In this document: piece by piece, positions 11,801-24,566 of the stretch | How positions within the stretch are numbered: position 1 is the first letter of the stretch | Layout: every line of letters begins with the position of its first letter | Origin: Chondrus crispus | Taxonomy: Eukaryota > Rhodophyta > Florideophyceae > Gigartinales > Gigartinaceae | Direction of reading: 5' to 3' | DNA length: 64,000 bases | Assembly (NCBI RefSeq): GCF_000350225.1 | Contig: NW_005179265.1 | Location: forward strand, 183,917-247,916 | Position numbers and translations under genes: made by a program | The notes under the pieces: model-generated | Databases searched by the model: none | Told to the model about the DNA's origin: nothing | The model's input: only the letters and a program-made list of their open reading frames with translations

Positions 11801-12929
11801 GAAAGCACTTTACGGTCTTAAACAAGCACATCGTCAATGGCATGCCAAAGTGGATGATTTCTTAATTGGTGAATTGGCATTCGAGACTTCGCGTAGTGAT
11901 CCTTGTCTCTACATTAAACGCATCGGTAACACTATCATGCTGATTGCACTTTATGTCGATGACTTGTTACTCGCCGGTAGTGATATCGATGCCATCAAAT
12001 GGATGAAGGGGGAGCTTAATAAACGGTTTGAGATGAAAGACCTTGGTGAAGCAAAAGTCTGCATTGGTCTTGAAATTCAAAGGGATCGCAGCGCCAAGAC
12101 TTTGAGTCTCACTCAAACTAAGTATGCATCAAAAGTGCTTGAGCGTTTTCGAATGTCAACGTGTAACCCCTCTCTGACTCCAATGGAACAAGGTCACACA
12201 ACCACGATTTCAACCCAAAACGGCTCCGAAACAAATGTACCGTATCGTGAGGCAGTGGGATCCCTGATGTACTTGATGGTTGGCACTCGTCCAGACTTGG
12301 CATATGCGATTGGAAAGCTTTCTCAACATTCTGCCAACCCATGTGAGTCACACTGGGCAGGTGTGAAACGAGTAATGCGATACGTGCAAGGGACTCGAAA
12401 CTTAGGAATCGTGTTTGACAATAAATCTAAATCGCCGGAGTTGTTCGGCTTCAGTGATGCTGACTGGGCCGGTTGTTCAGACTCTCGCAAGTCGACCAGC
12501 GGATATGTTTTCAAGTTCTGCGGTGGAGCGATCAGTTGGAGTTCCCGGAAACAGACTGTGGTTGCAACTTCGACGTGTGAGGCTGAGTACATTGCACTAT
12601 GTGAAGCGTGTAAGGAGGCGACTTAGTTGCGTCAAGTGGTTGCTGATGTTCTTGGACTTGATTCTGATCCCACGATTGTGATGGAGTGTGACAATGCAGG
12701 GACTATTTCGTATGCACAGAATGAATCGGTCAACCGTCGTAACAAACATGTTGATGTGAAATACCACTATGTACGAGATGAAATTAAGAGAAACGTCATT
12801 TCTTTGTCACATTGCCCAACCACTTCCATGCCTGCAGATATCCTGACGAAAGCACTTGGGCGAGTTCTGTTCCAGAAGTTTGTAGAACTTGTAGGGCTTG
12901 CAATAGCTACTTCTGGTAAAAGCATGTGA
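8821..12929 (+). pseudogene. gag-pol: Copia-A gag-pol, array unit 2 (frameshift, amber stop)
   Basis: Full-length gag-pol from ATG 8821, chosen because it matches the start of the C polyprotein. Gag has the CX2CX4HX4C knuckle (about 9477-9520), followed by the DSG protease (about 9710). One missing base near 9926 ends the gag frame at 10005 and puts pol in another frame, open to TAG 12624-12626. The rest of RNase H reads 12627-12929. RT keeps YVDD (about 11958) but has Trp to Leu near 11495. The lesions at 9926 and 12624 are shared with units 1 and 3. The natural relative (element C) is one continuous frame, so the shift is damage rather than programmed frameshifting. Confidence 0.92.
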
Positions 12930-12940
12930 TCGAGGGGGAG

Positions 12941-13879
12941 TGTTGTAATTCTACGACCACATGCTGATATGCATGACACACGACGACAGGTATGACACGT
13001 GTAAAAGCACAAACACTCCGCGTGACGAGCTGAGGAAGTTTCATTTTCAACGTGTAGACGTGTGATTTCTGTACACGGTTGCACTCTACAGTACTTCAGG
13101 AGCAAGTTTGGTTTTCAACGTGTACACATGTGAAATATGTACACGGTTGCGGTGTACTGTACAATCTGAGAATGTTTCATTTTCTCCGCCCGACACGTGT
13201 ATGACCTGGACACATGTCCTCATTACACTGTCGGACGCGTAAAGTACGCCTGCAGTCTTACAGACAAAGTGTAGAACCTTGGTGGCGGGTGCCTGGCACG
13301 TGCCAAAGGTTTACAGCGTCCATGGAGTGCAGCACGGGTACAGCAGGACACAAAGATACCGTTGCGCGAGTTTTGAATTCGTAAGGCAAAATGTGCACTG
13401 TTGTAATTGACAGTGGACAGGACCTCACGAGAGATCCAGATTCATAAGGCAACGTGTGCGCTGTAAACAGTCCTTGCAGGATTGATTTGAATTCGTAAGG
13501 CAACGTGTGAGCTGTAAACGTGCCTTACGAATTTGTGCCACGCTGGATTTGGAATAGTAAGGGAATTTGTGCTTTGCTGTGCTTTGTTGTACTGCCTTAC
13601 TAATTTCTCTGTCATGACAGTGCTAATTCGTAAGGGGGTTTTCTGTTCTGTTTGTTGGGCCATCGCCAGTTTGGCTGAGTAGCAAGACGGGCACATGTGT
13701 TAGAGCCAATACATTTGTAGTATGTGTGTCGTAGTCTTTGGTAGTAGAGTTCTAGAAGATTGCAGAAGTGTATAAGTAGTGCCAGAAGTTGGCGACTCAA
13801 AGTAAATCGGTGCCCAATCCTTCAACTTCATCTCATCAACCGTCCTTCGATTTCCCTTTGCCCCGCTGACCTTCCAGTA
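12941..13879 (+). repeat. LTR-A between array units 2 and 3 (939 bp)
   Basis: Same length as the LTR at 6735-7673 and differs from it by only a few bases. Polypurine tract 12930-12940 before it, primer-binding site after it. Confidence 0.93.
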
Positions 13880-15026
13880 GGTTATGGGCCCAGTTCAACG
13901 TTATTATTCCGCTGTGTGAGTGCTCGTTTTCAGTTTCTGCTGCCGTTTTCGTGTTTGTTTCTGCTGTCGTTCTCGTTTTGGTCCCCGCTGTCGTTCTCGT
14001 TTTGGTTTCTGCTGTCGTTCTCGTTTTGGTTTCTGCTGTCGTTTCCGCCGCCGTTTCATCGCCGCCGCCGTTCGTTTTGTTCTATCGCCGTCTACTTGCT
14101 GTCGTTATCATCTTGGTCGTTCGTCTCCGTCTACCCGCTGTCGTTTCAACTTGGTGGATCTTCTTCGTGTCTGTTGCAGCTTGGTCTTGGCAATCGTTGT
14201 GTGAGCTGTGGGTGTAGTCCCTAGTCGCCAACGTACCATATCAATCCAAGAAGACTGCCCTTCGATCACGCCGGTGATCGTCGTAGCTGCCGATACCCTC
14301 GCTCTTGGTGAAAGGCTTGTGCCATTGGAAATCTGACTTGAGCGAGGGTCCGACCAAGAATCGTCGAGAGACGAAACACTGATCCTCGGGGAGGATCACA
14401 GTGTACTGGTCTAGTCGATCCGCACTCTGCCTTCGGGAGGTGCGTCGGCGGTGTGGGTAACGCTCTCGGTATTAGCCCTATAGGTACGACTTCGGTCCCC
14501 TGGGTGAAGAAAATACGTGCCTAAACACTGAACCTCTCACTATACGTGTATAAGGTCGCGTACCTTGATTAAGTTCGCACGGAAGAGGGTCACCCTAGGC
14601 GTGATTGTGAACAAATCACACGAGTACGACGAAGGCAGTTTCATTCTTGTGTTGTGGGAAACCTCATTGGGGTAGTACCGTATCAAGTTTGGACAAGCCG
14701 ATTTCGGTTGCAGGGACCGTTCGCGGTAGTGACCAAAAGTCCTGGTTCGTCTACAGGCAAAGTGTTGTGCTTACTCGTGGCACGTTTGATTTAGTTCACA
14801 GTCGAAAGACCCGCACTGGCCGACATACAGGGGTAGCGCCGTAAGGCATTTTCAAGAAGAATACGCTTGTTCCACTCCGCCGGGAACAAGCACCAAGAAC
14901 GTTTCCGAGTAATCGCTACAAACTTCTTATACGGGTGGGCTTGCCATTGTGTTGACTATCGGTTAACGGCTTGGGATCCCGGAACAGAAGACCTTGTATA
15001 CTCGAAGGGTACTTCCATTCGGCGAA
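13880..15026 (+). other. Copia-A leader, unit 3, with iMet-type primer-binding site at 13880-13893
   Basis: Near-identical to 7674-8820: pyrimidine-rich repeats, foldable middle part, and the shared 60-bp block at 14921-14980. No supported gene. Confidence 0.75.
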
Positions 15027-18000
15027 ATGGATGACCAAACCTCTGGATCGGTCAGAATCGAGAAGCTCACCGCATCTAACTTTTACATCTGGAAGCAGAA
15101 AATCCAGCTACTGCTTGCTCTCCGAGATGTCGATCAATACGTTTTTGATGATAAACGGGAGAATGCGACCTCAGATGACCGGAGAAAATGGATCCGTGGT
15201 GACGCAAAAGCAAAGGCAGTCATCGGACTCACGCTTTCTGATGACTACTTGCAACATGTGCGAGGGTGTAGCAGTGCGAAAGAGACATGGGAAGCAATTC
15301 TGAATGTGTTTGAGCGTCATACTTTGCTCAACAAACTTGCCGCCCGTCGCGACTTTTACACTGTATCCATGCTCCCATCCGAGAAAGTGCTCGTGTTCAT
15401 CAATCGTGTGAAGCAACTTGCTGCCAGATTGCAGTCAATGAGTGTTGAGATTGACGATAAAGAAATTGCAATGGCTGTGTTGAATGGCTTGCCTCCACGA
15501 TTCCATAACTTGATTGTTGCTCTTGACGCACTTGGCAATGAAGATAAAGTGTTTGGACTCGAGTTTGTGAAGAGTCGTCTGCTGCAAGAAGAGCAACGAG
15601 AAAGCATGAAGACCGCTTCTGCTTCATCACCACATGCACCTGCACTTGTCAATCGTATGCCTATTCGACGCGATATGAAATGTACGAATTGCAATAGACA
15701 TGGGCATACTGCAGCGCGTTGCTGGGGCAAAGACGTGAATGGGCGCCGACCTGCACCGCCAGATGGGTTTCGGTCACGCAACACTGGCTTAAAGCCAAGT
15801 GCATTCGTTTCTCGAGATGACAATTCTACTGGTGCCTTTGCGGAGAGTGACTTTATTTGCTTGCTTTCGACTTCCACTCCAGAAAAAGGGCTGCAAACGC
15901 AAGGTCATGGCTTGTCGATTCCGGTTGCAGCGCTCACATTACGTTTGATCGCTCTTTGTTCGTTACGGATGAACAGATGCAATCTGGATCAGTCGAGATG
16001 GGCACGAAGGCTAGAGCTAATGTCGCTGGTCGCGGCGAGGTAGAATTCATGTTGAACGTCAACGGTAGTCCCCATCCTTGCAAATTGTCAAACGTTTTGC
16101 ATGTCCCTGATTTCGGATACTCGCTACTGTCTTTAGCCAAATCGTTTCAAAGGGTTTGCAAGTGTCATTTGAAAATGAAAAATGCCGCGTTACTGCAGGA
16201 CCAACTGTAGTTGCCACAGCGAGTCAAGTTGGGGATTTGTACATACTTGACGTCATGAATGAAACCTTTTCTGCTCACGTAGCTACCCTGCAGACGCTAC
16301 ATGAACGCATGGCCCATGTTAATGTACAAGGAATCGCATCAATGATTCACAATAATGTGGTAAGTGGCATCAATGTTCGTCAAAGCGATGTGATCAGTGC
16401 AATGAATCCGAAGTCTGACAATCACTCTCCCATTTGTCCTGCGTGTGTGTTTGGCAAAGCAACGCGATCAGTAATCCCAAAACAGCGATCATCGTCTCGA
16501 GCACAGAACTGTCTTGACTTGGTACATTCTGACGTTTGCGGTCCGCTCGAAGTACAGTCCATTGGTGGTTCGAGATACTTCATTACATTTGTAGATGATC
16601 ACTCGAACTGGGTAGTTGTGTACACGATGAGAAATAAATCTGAGGCGTTTGCAAAATACAAGTTGTATGAAAAGTTGGCTCAAACCCACACTGGTCGCAA
16701 AGTAAAGGTGCTTCGCACTGATCGAGGGGGAGAGTACTTGTCGACGGAATTCAAGTCGCATTTAGATTTAAACGGTACGCAGCACCAACTCACAACGGCG
16801 TACACCCCTGAACAAAACGGTGTTGCTGAACGTTTAAATCGAACTTTGATTGATCTTGTCCGCTCAATGCTTTCTCATAAACAGGTCAGTAAGCGATTCT
16901 GGGCCGAGGCTCTTGCCACTTCGGTATATGTACGTAATCGAGTTACTTCACGCGCTTTGCCCGTTAATACAACTCCGCACCACATTTGGATGAATTTCAC
17001 TCCAAATGTTGGCCATTTGCGAGTATTTGGGTCAAAGTGTTGGTATACATTACCAAAATTAGAGCTCCGTAAGCTGGACTTGCGAGCGCGTGAAGCGATG
17101 TTTCTTGGGTACTCGCAATGCAGTAAGGCATACAAACTTTGGGACGGAGAGTTGAATAAAATTGTTGTGTCACGGGATGTCAAGTTTGATGAATCGACAT
17201 GTGGTATGCATGACATTCCTGCACACGAAAGTGATTCAATCAACTCTGATGTTGACGTTGTACTGCTCGATGGCGACAATGGGAATACAGCTGATACCCC
17301 AAATACGGATGAGGTCGGTTCTGAGGAGGATGAAGTTTCGGAGGAGGTTCTTGAAAACGATGGTGCTCATTCTGTAAGTGAGAATGATGAAGATGAAGAT
17401 GATGTACCAACTGCCGTCGAAACTCCGAATGTCACTCCTCCAACTCCGACTCCAGCTGTGCGAAGATCGTCTCGAGTCAGCAGACCTCCCGGATCATGGT
17501 GGAGGAGCAACTTTACAGCTGCTCTTCTTTCACATGCGCATGTCGCTATTGAAGGTCCCAAGACTTTCAACCAGGCAACCAACGGTCCTAGAGCTGCATT
17601 TTGGCAGACCGGCATTGATAAAGAACTTGCCTCGCAGACTAAGAATCGAACTTGGAAACTTATTCCTCGATCTGAGGCGTCAACCATCTTGACATCTCGA
17701 TGGGTTTTCAATGTCAAGCAACTGCCTGATGCAAATGGCAATATAGTTGAAAGTGCAAAAGCCAGGCTTGTTGCTCGTGGATTCCAGCAAGTGCAAGGTC
17801 TTGACTATACTGAGACATATGCCCCTGTCATAAAGTTTACCACTATTCGTCTACTTCTTGCCTTAGTTGCTCATTACGACCTCGAACTTCATCAGATGGA
17901 TGTCGTGACTGCGTTTTTGAACGGCGACTTGGATGAAGACATCTACATGGAGCAACCCGAAGGGTGCATTGACAAAAGCAAAAGTGACCACGTGTGCAAA

Positions 18001-19134
18001 CTTTTGAAAGCACTTTACGGTCTTAAACAAGCACATCGTCAATGGCATGCCAAAGTGGATGATTTCTTAATTGGTGAATTGGCATTCGAGACTTCGCGTA
18101 GTGATCCTTGTCTCTACATTAAACGCATCGGTAACACTATCATGCTGATTGCACTTTATGTCGATGACTTGTTACTCGCCGGTAGTGATATCGATGCCAT
18201 CAAATGGATGAAGGGGGAGCTTAATAAACGGTTTGAGATGAAAGACCTTGGTGAAGCAAAAGTCTGCATTGGTCTTGAAATTCAAAGGGATCGCAGCGCC
18301 AAGACTTTGAGTCTCACTCAAACTAAGTATGCATCAAAAGTGCTTGAGCGTTTTCGAATGTCAACGTGTAACCCCTCTCTGACTCCAATGGAACAAGGTC
18401 ACACAACCACGATTTCAACCCAAAACGGCTCCGAAACAAATGTACCGTATCGTGAGGCAGTGGGATCCCTGATGTACTTGATGGTTGGCACTCGTCCAGA
18501 CTTGGCATATGCGATTGGAAAGCTTTCTCAACATTCTGCCAACCCATGTGAGTCACACTGGGCAGGTGTGAAACGAGTAATGCGATACGTGCAAGGGACT
18601 CGAAACTTAGGAATCGTGTTTGACAATAAATCTAAATCGCCGGAGTTGTTCGGCTTCACTGATGCTGACTGGGCCGGTTGTTCAGACTCTCGCAAGTCGA
18701 CCAGCGGATATGTTTTCAAGTTCTGCGGTGGAGCGATCAGTTGGAGTTCCCGGAAACAGACTGTGGTTGCAACTTCGACGTGTGAGGCTGAGTACATTGC
18801 ACTATGTGAAGCGTGTAAGGAGGCGACTTAGTTGCGTCAAGTGGTTGCTGATGTTCTTGGACTTGATTCTGATCCCACGATTGTGATGGGGTGTGACAAT
18901 GCAGGGACTATTTCGTATGCACAGAATGAATCGGTCAACCGTCGTAACAAACATGTTGATGTGAAATACCACTATGTACGAGATGAAATTAAGAGAAACG
19001 TCATTTCTTTGTCACATTGCCCGACCACTTCCATGCCTGCAGATATCCTGACGAAAGCACTTGGGCGAGTTCTGTTCCAGAAGTTTGTAGAACTTCTAGG
19101 GCTTGCAATAGCTACTTCTGGTAAAAGCATGTGA
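15027..19134 (+). pseudogene. gag-pol: Copia-A gag-pol, array unit 3 (two frameshifts, amber stop)
   Basis: ATG 15027. Same organisation and shared lesions as units 1 and 2: the missing base near 16132 and TAG at 18829-18831. It has one extra lesion, an A-run shortened by one at about 15882-15887 just before the protease motif, so the frame shifts twice between gag and pol. Pol is open at 16156-18831 and again at 18832-19134. RT YVDD and the integrase DDE residues are retained. The extra lesion arose after amplification. Confidence 0.92.
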
Positions 19135-19145
19135 TCGAGGGGGAG

Positions 19146-20084
19146 TGTTGTAATTCTACGACCACATGCTGATATGCATGACACACAACGACAGGTATGA
19201 CACGTGTAAAAGCACAAACACTCCGCGTGACGAGCTGAGGAAGTTTCATTTTCAACGTGTAGACGTGTGATTTCTGTACACGGTTGCACTCTACAGTACT
19301 TCAGGAGCAAGTTTGGTTTTCAACGTGTACACGTGTGAAATATGTACACGGTTGCGGTGTACTGTACAATCTGAGAATGTTTCATTTTCTCCGCCCGACA
19401 CGTGTATGACCTGGACACATGTCCTCATTACACTGTCGGACGCGTAAAGTACGCCTGCAGTCTTACAGACAAAGTGTAGAACCTTGGTGGCGGGTGCCTG
19501 GCACGTGCCAAAGGTTTACAGCGTCCATGGAGTGCAGCACGGGTACAGCAGGACACAAAGATACCGTTGCGCGAGTTTTGAATTCGTAAGGCAAAATGTG
19601 CACTGTTGTAATTGACAGTGGACAGGACCTCACGAGAGATCCAGATTCATAAGGCAACGTGTGCGCTGTAAACAGTCCTTGCAGGATTGATTTGAATTCG
19701 TAAGGCAACGTGTGAGCTGTAAACGTGCCTTACGAATTTGTGCCACGCTGGATTTGGAATAGTAAGGGAATTTGTGCTTTGCTGTGCTTTGTTGTACTGC
19801 CTTACTAATTTCTCTGTCATGACAGTGCTAATTCGTAAGGGGGTTTTCTGTTCTGTTTGTTGGGCCATCGCCAGTTTGGCTGAGTAGCAAGACGGGCACA
19901 TGTGTTAGAGCCAATACATTTGTAGTATGTGTGTCGTAGTCTTTGGTAGTAGAGTTCTAGAAGATTGCAGAAGTGTATAAGTAGTGCCAGAAGTTGGCGA
20001 CTCAAAGTAAATCGGTGCCCAATCCTTCAACTTCATCTCATCAACCGTCCTTCGATTTCCCTTTGCCCCGCTGACCTTCCAGTA
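19146..20084 (+). repeat. LTR-A at right end of the tandem array (939 bp)
   Basis: Same family and near-identical to the two LTRs to its left. Polypurine tract 19135-19145. Followed by a normal primer-binding site (20085-20098), although the element body to its right is type B. Confidence 0.92.
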
Positions 20085-20432
20085 GGTTATGGGCCCAGTT
20101 CAACGTTATTATTCCGCTGTGTGAGTGCTCGTTTTCAGTTTCTGCTGCCGTTTTCGTGTTTGTTTCTGCTTGCAATCGCGTCTTTGAGTCTCACGGGCAC
20201 CTGAAGTGCCACGAGAACGGTGCCGCACACTTAAAGGTAGTTTGTGAACAGAATAGTTAGGGATTTCATCCAAATAAATTCACATATCTGTTCGCAAATT
20301 TCTCCTAGTGCAACTTCATAGTAATCATATCGAACTTCTTAGACGGGTGGGCTTGCCATTGTGTTGACTATCGGTTAACGGCTTGGGATCCCCAAACGGA
20401 TTTTCAAATACTTGAAGTTTATTTGCACTAAA
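20085..20432 (+). other. Hybrid A/B leader, with a remnant of the zinc-finger leader ORF
   Basis: 20085 to about 20170 matches the A leader, including the primer-binding site. From about 20169 on it matches the B leader (compare 47183 onward). The join shares 2 bp (CT). The B part starts inside the second zinc finger of the leader ORF: 20171-20260 reads in frame from the second Cys to TAG 20258-20260, with one residue changed (Gly to Glu). The shared 60-bp block lies at 20333-20392. The join most likely reflects a deletion between neighbouring elements, since a new reverse-transcription product would have matching LTRs. Confidence 0.75.
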
Positions 20433-23400
20433 ATGGAAGATCAAGGAGGAGGAGGATCCATCAGAATCGACAAACTCACGGACTCCAACTTCTACGTGTG
20501 GAAGCAGAAAATACAACTTCTGCTTGCTCTACGTGATGTTGACCAATACATCGTTGAGGGAAGAGTTCCAAGTGAGGAACGCGCGGAAGAGCGTAAGAAG
20601 TGGATCAGAGGTGACAGTAAAGCCAAAGCACTGATTGGTCTCTCCCTATCAGATGAGCATCTTGAGCATGTACGTGATGTTGATACTGCTCATGAGATGT
20701 GGGAAGCTATTGTCAACGTGTTTGAGAGGCACACTTTGCTGAACAAACTAGCTGCACGTCGTGAGTTCTACACTGTGAAGATGCTTTCCGGTGAAAAGGT
20801 GCTTGCATACATCAATCGTGTCAAGCAGCTGGCAGCCATTCTCAAGTCAATGAGCGTAAACATCGATGATAAGGAGATGGCCATGGCAGTGCTCAACGGT
20901 CTGCCTGCCCGTTTCGAGGCTCTCATCGTTGCACTTGATGCTCTCGGTAATGAGGAAAAGATATTCAGTTTGGACTTTGTGAAAAGTCGTCTGCTGCAGG
21001 AAGAGCAACGAGCAAACATGAAGTCTAGCTCCTCACAGACATCGGCTCTGGTTAATCGTGCCCCGAACAATCGGGACATAAACGATTACAAATGCACGAA
21101 CTGCGGTCATACAGGCCATACGGCAACCCGCTGCTGGGGAAAGGATTTGAATGGGCGTCGCCCGGCTCCTCCTAGCGGATATAAACCGCGTATGTCTCAG
21201 CGGAAACAATCTGCATTTGTCACACAGAAACCTGATCCCGACATGGTTGTAAACAGCGTCGACTTCACATGTCTGATGTCGAAAGCTTCGCACACGAACG
21301 ATATGGAGATGTTGCCTTCGTGGCTCGTAGATTCAGCTTGTACAGCTCATATTACATATGACCGATCTCTGTTTGCAATGTATGAGCCACTTGAATCCGC
21401 CTCTGTTCAGATGGGAACCAAGGCTAGTGCAAAGGTTGCCGGCCGTGGTGACGTTCACTTGAAGTTAAATGTGAATGGCCGCATCGAACTGTGCAAGTTG
21501 ACGGATGTATTGCACGTTCCGGACTTTGCGTTCTCTCTGCTCTCTGTCAGTCGAATGACTGAAGTTGGACTAAAAGTTGGGTTCGAAAATGGAAAATGCA
21601 TGATCAGATGAGGCTCAACTGTAGTGGCGACTGCGACATTGGTTGGAGAACTTTACGTTCTCGACATCGTCAGTGACATCGGATCTACACATGCTGCCAC
21701 CCTGCAAACGTGGCATGAGCGCTTTGCACATGTGCATTCTCAAGGTATTGCTTCGATGATTCGTGACAATGTGGTAAGTGGAGTCAAACTACTTGGTAAT
21801 GAGGCTAACAAAATCAAGAATACTGACAATGATTGCATCTCTGAAAAATGTTCTGCGTGCGTCTACGGCAAAGCCACTCGATATGTGATCCCAAAAGAGC
21901 GGTCCTCGAGGCGGGCATACTTCTGTCTAGACTTAGTTCACTCTGATGTTTGTGGCCCCTTAGAGGTGCAGTCCATTGGTGGTGCCAAGTACTTCATTAC
22001 CTTCATAGATGATCACTCAAACTGGTCAGTAGTGTACCCTATGCACCATAAATCAGAAGCATTTGAACGATACAAAATGTTTGCACAACTTGCTCAGACT
22101 CACACTGGTCGCAAGATCAAAGTGCTTCGCACCGATCGAGGTGGTGAGTATCTGTCCACGGAGTTTAAGTCTTTTCTGATTGCAAATGGTACTCAGCATC
22201 AAATGACGACCGCGTACACACCGGAGCAAAATGGCGTCGCCGAGCGACTGAACAGAACTTTGGTAAACTTGGTGCGCTCCATGCTAGCGCACAAGAAAGT
22301 TACAAAGGGGTTCTGGGCACAAGCACTTGCCAATGCAGTGTACGTTCGAAATCGAGTCACGTCACGTGCCATTCCCCCCAAGATGACCCCCTACCACTTA
22401 TGGATGAAATCTGTGCCAAATGTTGGTCATTTGCGTGTTTTCGGTTCAAAGTGTTGGTATACATTACCAAAACACAACATCCAGAAACTTGACGCCCGTG
22501 CAAAGGAGGCAATGTTTCTAGGGTATGCTGAAAATACGAAAGCTTACAAGTTGTGGGATGGTGATTTGCACAAAGTGATCGTATCCAGAGATGTTACTTT
22601 TGACGAGTCCACGGGAGGCAAATCTGGTGAACCGATGGATACAAACGAGGAGGCTACAACTGATGATGACACAATCAACTTGAACATCGATGAGGAAGTT
22701 GCAGAAAATGATGCAGTGGCATCAGAAGCATCATCGCCGGATGAACAACAAGACTCTGATGAATCCTCCAACTCCTCCCCAACTGCAGGGGAGGACGAAA
22801 CTACCGAAACAGTTGAGCAACACGTAGTTGAGGAAGAAACTATTGATCCGCCAACTAATCTCCGTCGGTCCACTCGCATTCGCAAAACGCCTGGGGCGTG
22901 GTGGGCACCAGCTTTGGTGACTGCTGGACTCCTTAGCCACGCCCATGTGATAACGGAAATCCCAAACTCGTACAACCAAGCTATGGATTCTCCAAAAGCT
23001 CGCTTCTGGCAGAAGGGCATCGACAAAGAACTTGCTTCACAACACAAAAACAAAACATGGACACTTGTTCCAAGATCTCAAGCATCAAGCGTCCTGACGT
23101 CCAGGTGGGTTTTCGGAGTGAAGCAACTTCCTGACGAGTCCGGAAAATTGGTCGAAACTGCAAAGGGACGTCTTGTGGCACGAGGCTTTCAACAAGTAGA
23201 AGGCATCGATTACACTGAAACTTTCGCCCCTGTCATCAAGTTCACAACTATCCGTCTGCTGCTGGCACTGGTTGCGCACTTTGACCTTGAGCTGCATCAG
23301 ATGGACGTGGTGACTGCCTACCTCAACGGTGAACTTCACGAAGAAATCTACATGGAGCAACCTGAAGGATGCATCGACAAAGTCAAACCTGATTCGGTGT

Positions 23401-24555
23401 GTAAACTTTTGAAAGCAATCTATGGTCTTAAGCAAGCCCATCGCCAATGGCATAGTAAGATCGATGAGTTTCTGATCACTGAACTTGGTTTCAACACTAC
23501 ACGCAGCGACCCATGTCTTTACATTCGACGTCAAGGCAATGTCATCATGATTATCGCGTTGTACGTGGACGATCTGCTGCTAGCTGGAAGTGACTTGGAG
23601 GCCATATTATGGATGAAAAATGAACTCAACAAACGATTCGATATGAAAGACCTTGGCGAAGCGAAGACTTGTATTGGTCTAGAGATCGACCGTATACGTT
23701 CTAAACACGTCTTGACCGTCACGCAGTCGAAGTATGCCCAAGCAGTACTGAAACGGTTCAAAATGTCGGCATGCAATCCTTGCGTTACTCCGATGGAACA
23801 GTCTCGACATGTCACAATGCAAGCTGCAATGCGAAACTGGCACTGATGACAACCCATGCTTTGAACCATATCGTCAGGCCATTGGATGTCTAATGTTCCT
23901 AATGGTCGGGACCCGCCCCGATATTGCGTTTGCCATTGGAAAGTTATCTCAACACTGTGCCGACCCTCACGAGTCGCACTGGTCAGGTGTGAAACGTGTT
24001 TTGAGATACTTGCGTGGGTCCCAGCATCTTGGAATAGTGTTTGGTAAAGATGATCTTGGTACGGAACTTCATGGGTATAGCGACGCAGATTGGGGTGGAT
24101 GCCTTGAATCACAAAAATGAACGGGTGGGTACGTGTTCAAGCTTTGTGATGGGCCTATCAGTTGGGCTTCCCGGAAACAAACAGTAGTTGCAAAGTCTAC
24201 TTGTGAGGCAGAATACATCGCACTCAGTGAAGCATGCAAAGAGGCTGCGTGGCTTCGACGCTTCCATGCTGATGTACTTGGTTCGAATTCGGATCCAACA
24301 ATTCGCGTTGGATGTGACAACGCTGGTACGATTGCGTTTGCTCAGAACGAATCTACAAATCGTCGCAACAAGCACATTGATATTACGTATCATTTTGTTC
24401 GAGATGCGGTGCAGCGAAAACTGGTCACATTGTACCATTGTCCGACAACAGAAATGCCAGCCGATATGCTGACCAAACCGCTTGGTCGCATGCTGTTTGA
24501 AAAGTTCGTGGGCATGGTTGGGCTTTCCGAGTGCAAAGCTGCCCAAAGCATGTGA
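20433..24555 (+). pseudogene. gag-pol: Copia-B gag-pol (two TGA stops, one frameshift)
   Basis: ATG 20433 gives a copia polyprotein about 65-70% like types A and C by eye. Gag has a CTNCGHTGHTATRCW knuckle (about 21094), then the WLVDSACTAH protease motif (here DSA instead of DSG), integrase, acidic linker, RT with YVDD (near 23562) and RNase H. Lesions: Arg CGA to TGA at 21609-21611, a 4-bp net insertion near 23825 that ends the frame at 23846, and Ser TCA to TGA at 24118-24120. The remainder reads 24121-24555. DSA is also found in the other B copies, so it is a family feature rather than decay. Confidence 0.9.
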
Positions 24556-24566
24556 TCGACGGGAGG

